Below are positions 1-6,065 of a stretch of DNA of 14,326 nucleotides, piece by piece. The notes under the pieces are model-generated. The model was not told the DNA's origin, did not search any database, and worked only from the letters and a program-made list of their open reading frames with translations. This DNA comes from Chloroflexota bacterium. Its GTDB lineage: Bacteria > Chloroflexota > Dormibacteria > Aeolococcales > Aeolococcaceae. The DNA is taken from contig DNAU01000014.1 in NCBI GenBank assembly GCA_003491925.1, positions 1-14,326 on the forward strand. Direction: 5' to 3'. The position numbers and the translations under genes are program-made. Numbering within the stretch: the stretch's first letter is position 1; every line of letters starts with the position of its first letter.

Positions 1-18
1 TATTTCTGTGTCAGTGCA

Positions 19-117
19 CTAGTGAACGGGGGATCCGGAGTAGAAGCCCGGGAACGCGATCATCAGCACCGCCAGCGGGACGAGCAGCGACGCTCCCAGC
101 ACGCAGACCATGGACAT
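19..117 (-). CDS. possible 32-aa single-helix membrane microprotein, or amber-separated tail of the upstream regulator
   Basis: A short minus-strand frame starts at ATG 117 (a second ATG lies at 111) and ends at TAG 21-19. It encodes a hydrophobic stretch of about 20 residues (VCVLGASLLVPLAVLMIAFP) with a short polar C-terminus. The codons just upstream are rich in Arg and His (NLHRARS), so by the positive-inside rule the N-terminus would be cytoplasmic. The frame is the same as that of the response-regulator gene ending at 181 and stays open for all 53 codons after that gene's amber stop. There is no strong Shine-Dalgarno before ATG 117 (only CAGG close by). It could be a separate microprotein, a remnant, or a readthrough tail. 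Open frames are common at this G+C, so I hold it weakly. Confidence 0.25.
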   Translation of the reverse strand: MSMVCVLGASLLVPLAVLMIAFPGFYSGSPVH

Positions 118-180
118 GGACCTGGCGCGGTGCAGGTTCGCGGTCAGCAGGGGGTCAGCGCGCGAGAGGCGGCCGGCTGC

Positions 181-1143
181 CTACCGCCGCGGGACTGCCC
201 TGTCCCGGAGCGGAAACGCGCTGTCCGGCCGCGCTGACCCACTCCCGGACCGCGGGAGCGCGTCCTCCGGCTGGACGCTCCCACCCTCGGGGCGCGGAGC
301 CGCGCTGCCCGCCTGGGGGACCGTTCCATTCGGCAGTGGGGCAGTCCCATCCGGCAGCACGCCCGCGCCCTCAGGCTGGAAAGCCGGCTGGGCGATTGCG
401 TCCCCGGGCTGGGCGGCGTCGCCCTCCGGCTGCGGCCTCACCCCGGCGGTGCCCGCCCCCTGGTCCGCCACGGGAAACGCCGGCCGGCTCAGCTCGTCCA
501 GCCGGTATCCGACCCCACGAAGGGTGGTGATCCGGACCCGGGCCGCGGGGGGCAGCTTCTGGCGGAGCCAGGAGATGTGGACGTCCACGGTGTTGACCCC
601 GCCAACGAAGCGGGGGCCCCAGACCAGGTCGAGGAGCTCGTGGCGCCGGAAGGCGCGCCCCGAGGAGCGCGCCAGCGCCACCAGCAGGTCGAACTCGCGG
701 GGCCGCAGCTCGAGATCGACGCCGTCGACCTGGGCGCGCCGCGCCGGCGGGTCGAGAGCGAGCTCGCCGACCTGGACGGTCTCGACCTGGTGGCGAACCC
801 GTGGCTGCCACCGGCGCAGCAGCGCCGTGACATGGGCCTCGACCACGGGTTCGGGCTCGGTGTCGGCGAGGCAGACGTCGGCGCCGCAGGTCAGCGCCGC
901 CACCCGGGCCGGTGCCGCCGCGCCGCTGACCAGGACCAGCGGAGCCCGGCTCAACCGACGCACCGCCAGGGCGAGGGCGGCGGGGTCGGCGGTGTGCGCG
1001 AGGACCACGTCCACCTCGCCGGCCTCGGGACGGTCAGTCGGCCAGCCGGTGGCCCGGCGAACCAGGCAACCATCGACGGCGAGGCGCTCCTCGAGGGCGA
1101 GAGCACGCGACTCGGGGACGTCGATCAGGAGAACGGTGGGCAC
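181..1143 (-). CDS. atypical OmpR/PhoB-type response regulator with degenerate receiver and heptad-repeat tail
   Basis: A 320-aa winged-helix regulator, inferred to act on phosphate genes because it follows phoU. Residues 1-112 have the receiver layout (IDVP near 8, VDVVLAH 44-50, LVSG 71-74, CGAD 86-89). His50 stands where the phospho-acceptor Asp is expected, and Asp94 where the conserved Lys is expected, so classical phosphorylation is unlikely. Residues 122-217 form an OmpR-type DNA-binding domain with the recognition-helix segment TVDVHISWLRQKL and the wing GVGYRL. Residues 238-318 are low-complexity Pro/Gly/Asp heptads, unusual for the family, which normally ends at about 230 aa. The start is GTG 1143, chosen because GAGGGAG lies about 6 nt upstream and PhoU ends 10 bp before it. 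The two genes should be cotranscribed. No histidine kinase gene is in the window. Confidence 0.88.
   Translation of the reverse strand: MPTVLLIDVPESRALALEERLAVDGCLVRRATGWPTDRPEAGEVDVVLAHTADPAALALAVRRLSRAPLVLVSGAAAPARVAALTCGADVCLADTEPEPVVEAHVTALLRRWQPRVRHQVETVQVGELALDPPARRAQVDGVDLELRPREFDLLVALARSSGRAFRRHELLDLVWGPRFVGGVNTVDVHISWLRQKLPPAARVRITTLRGVGYRLDELSRPAFPVADQGAGTAGVRPQPEGDAAQPGDAIAQPAFQPEGAGVLPDGTAPLPNGTVPQAGSAAPRPEGGSVQPEDALPRSGSGSARPDSAFPLRDRAVPRR
190..432 (-). repeat. degenerate 21-bp tandem repeats encoding heptapeptides in the regulator tail
   Basis: The regulator's C-terminal tail falls into about 11 seven-residue units with consensus x-P-[DEN]-[GSD]-x-x-[PVA]. Examples are QPEGAGV, LPDGTAP, LPNGTVP, RPEGGSV, QPEDALP and RPDSAFP, with one four-residue interruption (QPAF). 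At DNA level this is a diverged 21-bp minisatellite, with recurring tccgg/cccgg blocks near the unit ends on the plus strand. Purity is low, so expansion is old. The tail is probably disordered. Confidence 0.7.
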
Positions 1144-1153
1144 CGTGGCTCCC

Positions 1154-1825
1154 TCAGTAGGACGAGATGTTGAGGTCTTCGATCCGGCCGGTACCGAGGT
1201 AGACGGTTCGCTCGCAGAGGTTGGTGACCCGGTCGGCGATCCGCTCCAGGTTGTGGGTCGCCCACAGCTGGTATGTGCAGGGAACGACCGTGTCCGGTTG
1301 CGCGGTCATGGTGGCGATCAGCTCGCCGTAGATGTCGTCGTAGAGGCGGTCGACGGCGTCGTCCTCCTCGACCAGACGACGGGCGGCGTCGACGTCGCGG
1401 TCGCGCAGCACGCTCACCCCCGAGGCGAGCATCGCCCGCACCTGTGATCCCAGGTGGGGGATGCTGGCCGGCAGGGCGCGCATCGGCGGACGCCCGAGCA
1501 TCAGCGCGACCTTGGCGATGCCCGCGGCGTGGTCGCCGATGCGCTCCAGGTCGCTGATCACGTAGAGGACGGCGATGAGCAGGCGCAGCCGTCCCTCGCC
1601 CACCCCCGGGGCCAGCTCGGCGGTCACCCGCTCCTCGATCGCGTAGCGGAGCCGGTTGACGTCGAGGTCGGTGTGGACGACCGCATCGGCGCTCTCGAGG
1701 TCGGCGTCCGCCAGGGCGCGGAGTGCCTCGGCGACCTGAGCCTCGACGGTCGCGGCGAGCCGCCAGACGTCCGCCAGGACCTGGTCGGTCTCGGGCGAGG
1801 AGGTGCCCTCCGTCGTTAAAGACAT
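1154..1825 (-). CDS. phoU: PhoU family phosphate signalling regulator
   Basis: A 223-aa two-repeat helical PhoU protein, the usual family length. PhoU binds metal and in other bacteria links phosphate transport to the PhoR/PhoB-type signalling pathway, usually as a negative regulator. The two metal-binding E/D-xxx-D motifs are visible: DLERIGDHAAGIA at 92-104 and NLERIADRVTNLCERT at 192-207. I chose ATG 1825 because the family homology begins soon after it (DQVLADVWRLAATVEAQVAEAL, from residue 14). The same frame could extend to an ATG at 1933, but that would lie antisense inside the divergent transporter gene. GGAGAAG lies 11 nt upstream, a long spacing. The Pho-box-like repeats overlap this start. 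The gene is followed after 10 bp by the regulator gene. A PhoU partner pst operon is not in the window. Confidence 0.92.
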   Translation of the reverse strand: MSLTTEGTSSPETDQVLADVWRLAATVEAQVAEALRALADADLESADAVVHTDLDVNRLRYAIEERVTAELAPGVGEGRLRLLIAVLYVISDLERIGDHAAGIAKVALMLGRPPMRALPASIPHLGSQVRAMLASGVSVLRDRDVDAARRLVEEDDAVDRLYDDIYGELIATMTAQPDTVVPCTYQLWATHNLERIADRVTNLCERTVYLGTGRIEDLNISSY

Positions 1826-1858
1826 CTTAATGCCGACTTCTCCATCCTTTAACGGGAG
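1815..1858 (+). promoter_or_regulatory. candidate Pho box: four direct repeats at 11-bp spacing
   Basis: The plus strand carries GTTAAAG (1815), CTTAATG (1826), CTTCTCC (1837) and TTTAACG (1848), each spaced exactly 11 bp, one helical turn. This is the known geometry of PhoB/PhoP sites. The units at 1826 and 1848 fit the cyanobacterial Pho-box core PyTTAAPy as I recall it. The site is an A+T-rich island in very G+C-rich DNA, between divergent phoU and a phosphate transporter, and it ends 16 bp before the transporter ATG. The DNA-binding protein is inferred, perhaps the downstream regulator. Confidence 0.6.
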
Positions 1859-1874
1859 CCCTGATCCCGAGAGT

Positions 1875-3350
1875 ATGGAGCACCACGTGGACGGCAGCAC
1901 CGCCAGCTCGACGACCGCCCCCTCACATCGCACCCTCGGTGAGGCGCTCGACGAGGCTCCCCTCAGCCTCTTTCACCTCAAGGCGGCCTTCACCGCAGCG
2001 ATGGGCTTCTTCACCGACGCCTACGACCTCTTCATCATCGGCGTCGCCCTCGTCCTCATCAAGGGCGAGTGGCACCTCTCCGCCGTCCAGACCAGCTTCC
2101 TGGGTGGGGCCACCCTCCTCGCCACCCTGGTCGGCGCCATCGTCTTCGGCCGGATCGCCGACATCCTGGGACGCACCCGGGTGTACGGGCTGGTGGCGGG
2201 GATCATGGCCCTGGGCGCCTTCGCCACCGCGCTGGCTCCCGGCTATCTCTGGCTGGTCGCCTTCCGCTTTGTCCTCGGCATCGGGATCGGCGGCGACTAC
2301 CCGGTGAGCGCGGTGATGGCCAGCGAGTACGCGAATCGCGAGCGGCGAGGGCTGCTGGTCTCGCTGGTCTTCTCCTCCCAGGCCGCCGGTCTGATCATCG
2401 GACCGGTGGTGGCGCTCGCCCTGCTGGCCTCCGGGGTGAACCACGAGCTGGCCTGGCGGCTGATGCTGGGGCTCGGTGCCCTCCCGGCGCTCAGTGTTCT
2501 CTACCTGCGGATCAAGACCCCGGAGTCACCGCGCTACGCCGCCCAGGTCCAGGGCCGCGAGACCGAGGCGCGGGCCGCGATGGAGAAGTACAGCCAGGGC
2601 GTCGTGCGAGCGGCCGCGGCGGCCGGCGGGTCGGGGCGCACCAGCCTGCGCACGTTCCTCACCGACCGGAAATCCCTGCTCCTGATCCTGGGCACGGCGG
2701 GCTCCTGGTTCCTCCTCGACTACGTCTATTACGGGAACACCATCTCCGCCCCGGTCATCCTACGGGGGGTGGCGCCCGGGGCCAACCTGCTCCAGTCGAC
2801 CGCGTGGACGCTGATCATCTTTGCCCTCTTCGCTGTGCCGGGCTATGTCTTCGCGTTTCTCAACGTTGACCGGATCGGCCATCGCCGGCTCCAGTGGATC
2901 GGTTTCTCGGCGATGGCGATCTGCTTCGGGCTGATCGGGTTCATCCCGGGGCTGACCCATGTCATCGTCCCCTTCCTCCTCATCTATGGGATCAGCTACT
3001 TCTTCACCGAGTTCGGGCCCAACGTCACCACCTTCCTGATCCCCACCGAGGTGTTCGGGGTCGGGGAGCGGACCACCGGGCACGGCATCGCCGCCGGGGT
3101 GGGCAAGCTGGGGGCGTTCCTCGGCGTCTTCCTCTTCCCCGTGCTCAGCTCGGCGCTGGGCCTCGGCGGGGTGCTGATCTTCTGCTCCGCGCTCGGGGTG
3201 GCCGGGGCGCTGCTGACCCAGGTGCTCCCGGAGAAGAGCGGTCACAGCCTCGATGCCGTCACCGTCAGCCACACGGAGAGCGCCACGCAGACTGCCCCGC
3301 AACTCCCCGCGGAGGCTTCGGTGAAGATCCCGGCGGAGTCGGCCGCGTAG
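1875..3350 (+). CDS. MFS phosphate:H+ symporter, PHS (Pho84/PHT1-like) family
   Basis: A 491-aa, 12-helix inner-membrane transporter predicted to import inorganic phosphate with protons. Family hallmarks are GFFTDAYDLFIIG (44-56), the MFS motif A GRIADILGRTRVY (92-104), GIGIGGDYPVSA (135-146), TPESPRY (215-221), WFLLDYVYYGNT (278-289) and FTEFGPNVTTFLIPTEVF (377-394). Asp141, Asp282 and Asn383 sit where PHT1/PiPT proteins place substrate-binding residues. After about residue 458 there is a hydrophilic tail. The start is uncertain: ATG 1875 lies just after the Pho-box-like repeats. GTG 1887 has a better-spaced GGAG six nt before it, and the frame opens at 1803, inside phoU. Divergence from phoU and the putative Pho box support phosphate-starvation induction. 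Confidence 0.9.
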   Translation: MEHHVDGSTASSTTAPSHRTLGEALDEAPLSLFHLKAAFTAAMGFFTDAYDLFIIGVALVLIKGEWHLSAVQTSFLGGATLLATLVGAIVFGRIADILGRTRVYGLVAGIMALGAFATALAPGYLWLVAFRFVLGIGIGGDYPVSAVMASEYANRERRGLLVSLVFSSQAAGLIIGPVVALALLASGVNHELAWRLMLGLGALPALSVLYLRIKTPESPRYAAQVQGRETEARAAMEKYSQGVVRAAAAAGGSGRTSLRTFLTDRKSLLLILGTAGSWFLLDYVYYGNTISAPVILRGVAPGANLLQSTAWTLIIFALFAVPGYVFAFLNVDRIGHRRLQWIGFSAMAICFGLIGFIPGLTHVIVPFLLIYGISYFFTEFGPNVTTFLIPTEVFGVGERTTGHGIAAGVGKLGAFLGVFLFPVLSSALGLGGVLIFCSALGVAGALLTQVLPEKSGHSLDAVTVSHTESATQTAPQLPAEASVKIPAESAA

Positions 3351-3503
3351 TCGCGGCTACAGCCCCACGGCGCGCGGCCCCTGCCGTCCCACCCATCGCG
3401 GCGACGGCGGGCCACCGGCGTGGCGTCATGGGGTTCCGGCGCGCGGCGTCTCGGCAGTTGCGAAGATTCGACCCGTGACCGGCCGGCACGATCGCAGACC
3501 AGG

Positions 3504-4250
3504 GTGACCGGACTCGAGGCCGGGTTCGTGGCCGGTGCCGGCGTGCTCGCGGGCATCGCCAACACCATCGGTGGGGGCGGCTCGCTGCTCAGCTACCCGG
3601 CCCTGCTCGGCGCCGGCCTCAACCCGCTGGCCGCCAACGTGACCAACACGGTTGGGCTGGTCCCCGGCCTGCTCACGGGGAGCCATGGCTACCGCGCCGA
3701 GCTGGCCGGTCAGGGCCGGCGGGTGGCACGCCTGCTGGTGCCGATGGCGATCGGGGGCCTGGCCGGCACCGTCCTCCTGCTCCGGACCTCGCCCGGCGTC
3801 TTCACCCGGGTGATCCCCTGGCTGATCATCCTCGGCTGCCTCGCCCTGCTCTTCCAACCCGTCCTCGCCCGTCTGGTCGGGACCCACGCGGGCGAGGCCT
3901 CGCCGGTGTTCCGCGGCGGGCTGGTGCTCGGAGGGATGTACGGCGCCTACTTCGGCGCGGCCCTGGGCGTGATGCTCCTCGCCCTCCTCGGCCTCTACGT
4001 CCGGGACACCCTGCAGCGGCTCAATGCGGCCAAGGTGGTCTGCACCACGACCGTCAACGCCATCGCGGCCGTGGGCTTCGCCATCTTCGGGCCGGTGCAC
4101 TGGCTGGACGCCCTGGTCCTCGCCGCCGGCACGGTCGTGGGGGGCGCGATCGGCGCGGCGGTCGGCCGCCGCATCCCGCCGGTCGCCCTCCGCTACGGGG
4201 TGGCGGCGGTCGGCATCGGGCTGGCGATCAAGCTGCTGGTCGCCCCCTGA
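3504..4250 (+). CDS. TauE/SafE (DUF81) family membrane transporter
   Basis: A 248-aa polytopic membrane protein of the sulfite-exporter TauE/SafE family, whose members move small anions or organosulfur compounds. The substrate here is unknown. The N-terminal half has the family's glycine-rich repeat (GIANTIGGGGSLLSYPALLG) followed by LNPLAANVTNTVGLVPG. The second half repeats the pattern with GGMYGAYFGAALGVMLLALLG. About eight hydrophobic helices are visible and the length is typical. I chose GTG 3504 because the membrane domain begins at once; the longer frame from GTG 3420 adds 28 polar residues with no family match. The site before 3504 is weak (CCAGG). A 10-codon frame starting at GTG 3475 ends in TGA overlapping this GTG, so translational coupling is possible. 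It follows the phosphate transporter by 153 bp. Confidence 0.85.
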   Translation: MTGLEAGFVAGAGVLAGIANTIGGGGSLLSYPALLGAGLNPLAANVTNTVGLVPGLLTGSHGYRAELAGQGRRVARLLVPMAIGGLAGTVLLLRTSPGVFTRVIPWLIILGCLALLFQPVLARLVGTHAGEASPVFRGGLVLGGMYGAYFGAALGVMLLALLGLYVRDTLQRLNAAKVVCTTTVNAIAAVGFAIFGPVHWLDALVLAAGTVVGGAIGAAVGRRIPPVALRYGVAAVGIGLAIKLLVAP

Positions 4251-4269
4251 GCCCCGGCTCCCCGCTTGG

Positions 4270-4275
4270 CAGAAT
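4270..4275 (+). promoter_or_regulatory. possible leaderless -10 box of nfo (CAGAAT)
   Basis: CAGAAT differs from the TANNNT pattern at one of the three fixed positions and lies 7 nt before the nfo ATG, where no ribosome-binding site is visible. Similar spacing occurs before three other genes in the window. There is no clear -35. Confidence 0.3.
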
Positions 4276-4282
4276 CGACCGC

Positions 4283-5230
4283 ATGCTGATCGGGGCTCAC
4301 GTGGCGGCGCGGGGCGGTCTCCACAACGCCGTCGACAACGCCCTGGCCATCGGAGCGGAGGTCATCCAGACCCACCCGACCCCGGCGCAGATGTGGAGGC
4401 GGCTGCGGCTCGAGGAGTCCGATCGCCAGCTCTACCTCCAGAAGTACGCGGCCGCCCGGCTCCGGGGCCACTACCTGCACGCGGTCTACCTCATCAACCT
4501 CGCCTCCCCCAAGCCGGAGCTGTTGCGCTCGTCGGTGGCCTCGCTGATCCACTACCTGGAGGTGGCGGCCGCCCTCGACGCCGAGGCGGTCGTCTTCCAC
4601 CCCGGCTCCCACCTGGGGGCGGGGTTCGAGTCGGTGCTGGCCCAGGTGGGCGGGGCCATCCGCGAGGTCATCGAGTGCAGCCCGCCGGGACGTGCCCGGC
4701 TGCTGGTGGAGAACAGCGCGGGCTCGGGCGGCTGTGTCGGGCGGAGCTTCGAAGAGGTCGCCCGCGTGGTCGAGACCGCGGGCTCCGAGCGGGTCGGGGT
4801 CTGTCTCGACACGCAGCACGCCTTCGCGAGCGGGTACGAGCTGCGCGATCCGGAGGGGGCGGCCCGGACCCTGGACGAGATCGGCCGCCTGATCGGGTTC
4901 GAGCGGCTGGGCCTGGTCCACGCCAACGACTCGGCGCGGGCGCTGGGCAGCAACGCCGACCGTCACGCCAACCTCGGGGAGGGGGAGATCGGGACGGCCG
5001 CCTTCCGCCTGCTGCTGCACGACCCCCGGCTGCGCCGCGTCCCCTGGGTGCTCGAGGTCCCCGGTCACGAGAGGAAGGGCCCGGACCGCCAGCAGGTGGA
5101 GCTGCTGCGCCGGCTGGCCGGGCTCGGGCCCCGGCGGCCGGCCCCCGCCGGCGGAGGAGGAGGGTCGGCGCCTGCAGCCGCGGGTCGCGTCCCGGGTCAG
5201 GGCCCCGGCGACGGGCCCGAGCCGGCGTAG
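4283..5230 (+). CDS. nfo: deoxyribonuclease IV (endonuclease IV, AP endonuclease)
   Basis: A 315-aa TIM-barrel AP endonuclease that incises DNA 5' to abasic sites in base excision repair, using three zinc ions. All nine expected metal ligands can be placed: His66 (HAVYLINLASP), His106 (VVFHPGSH), Glu143 (ENSAG), Asp176 and His179 (CLDTQHAF), His213 (VHANDS), Asp226 and His228 (DRHANLGEG), Glu258 (LEVPG). The segment around W38 reads HPTPAQMW where E. coli has KNQRQW, so the DNA-contacting Arg37 is replaced by Gln. The last 40 residues or so are Gly/Pro/Ala-rich and lie beyond the catalytic core. The start ATG 4283 has no Shine-Dalgarno; CAGAAT lies 7 nt upstream, so a leaderless transcript is possible. 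Its end overlaps the convergent membrane-protein gene by about 34 bp. Confidence 0.95.
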   Translation: MLIGAHVAARGGLHNAVDNALAIGAEVIQTHPTPAQMWRRLRLEESDRQLYLQKYAAARLRGHYLHAVYLINLASPKPELLRSSVASLIHYLEVAAALDAEAVVFHPGSHLGAGFESVLAQVGGAIREVIECSPPGRARLLVENSAGSGGCVGRSFEEVARVVETAGSERVGVCLDTQHAFASGYELRDPEGAARTLDEIGRLIGFERLGLVHANDSARALGSNADRHANLGEGEIGTAAFRLLLHDPRLRRVPWVLEVPGHERKGPDRQQVELLRRLAGLGPRRPAPAGGGGGSAPAAAGRVPGQGPGDGPEPA

Positions 5231-5972
5231 GGGGCCGCGGAAACCGCTCCGCCGCCGCGTCCGGCGTGGCGGGCGAGCTCCGCCGCCAGGTTGTAGAGGG
5301 CGAGGACCGCGAGCGCCACCAGGGCGAGGATGAAGCCGATGCCGGCGGTGACCGTGAAGGAGCCGGAGATCTCAGCCTGGAGCAACGTGGCGATGCCCAG
5401 GGTGCCATGGACGGGCAAGGATTCCGTGACCGCTCCGAAGGCACTCTGGGTGATCCTGCCGAGGATCTGAGAGCCGATCTGAGCCGGATGAACGCGAGCA
5501 GGACGATCGCCGCCACCGCGATGGCGGTCACCACCAGGTTGCGCAGCGCAAAACGGGTGAGGCTCAAGAGCAGGCCGAGCAGCATCGCGACGAGGGCCAC
5601 CAGCAGGAGGGGCTGAACCCCGACGCCGATCCGGCTCCCGTCCAGCCGCGTGGTGGTCGAGCCACCGTTGGCCGCGCTGAGCGCGGCGCAGCCGGCCGGC
5701 TCCGCGGCGGTCACGCCCGGAGCGGCCCCGGTGGCCAGGTCGAGGCCCGTATAGGTCGCGACGTTGTCTCCGTTGAGACCGTCCATGCACGGGCCCACCA
5801 CCGTGTCGGAGATGAGGCTCCCCTCACCCGCCAGGAGCGACCCGACCTCGCTCTTGACCGGAGCCGTGTTGCACGAGACACCGGCGAAGGGGAGCAGGAA
5901 GCAGAGTCCCGCCAGGATGAGGAGCACCGGAGAGACCAGCCGTGGGGCCGGGTCCCTGACGAGGGCGGCCAT
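5197..5972 (-). pseudogene. frameshifted multi-pass membrane protein of unknown function, paralogue of the upstream gene
   Basis: The reading frame from ATG 5972 encodes an N-terminal helix with LPFAGVSC (27-34), a loop with Cys62 and Cys95 around ATYTGLDLATG (72-82), and then two helices from GVQPLLLVALVAML onward, up to about residue 166 (AFIRLRS). Membrane-protein-like sequence then continues in the -1 frame (QIGSQILGRITQSAF, then GFILALVALAVLALYNLAAE) to TGA at 5197. A shift near 5465-5500 is therefore needed, giving about 258 aa in total. Without it the first frame runs on antisense through nfo, which is implausible. No slippery heptamer is visible, so an indel, either real or from sequencing, is more likely than programmed frameshifting. 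The start is supported by GGGGAG 7 nt upstream of ATG 5972. It follows the paralogue's stop by 93 bp, in the same direction. Function unknown. Confidence 0.6.
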
Positions 5973-6065
5973 CTCACCACTCCCCGGTGATCGCGCGAAC
6001 CCGTGCCCGGGCATGCTAACCGCCCGCGGCTGGCAGTGCGCACCCTGACGCGACCTCGCCCGCCC

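Noticed and set aside
13..24. Overlapping palindromes AGTGCACT and CACTAGTG at the window start
   Set aside because: They are too short and have no stem-loop or T-run. They coincide with the stop codon of the small hydrophobic frame, so chance is enough.
110..1447. 445-codon plus-strand frame opposite the regulator and phoU
   Set aside because: It is Ser/Arg/Ala-rich with no recognisable domain and is fully antisense to two recognised genes. Long open antisense frames are expected at this G+C.
4668..5470. Continuation of the first membrane-protein frame antisense to nfo
   Set aside because: The translation becomes Arg/Pro/Ala low complexity after the shift point and covers the conserved nfo gene. 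Membrane-protein sequence resumes in the other frame.
5465..5500. Programmed -1 ribosomal frameshifting
   Set aside because: No X-XXY-YYZ slippery heptamer is visible at the junction, so an indel is the simpler explanation.
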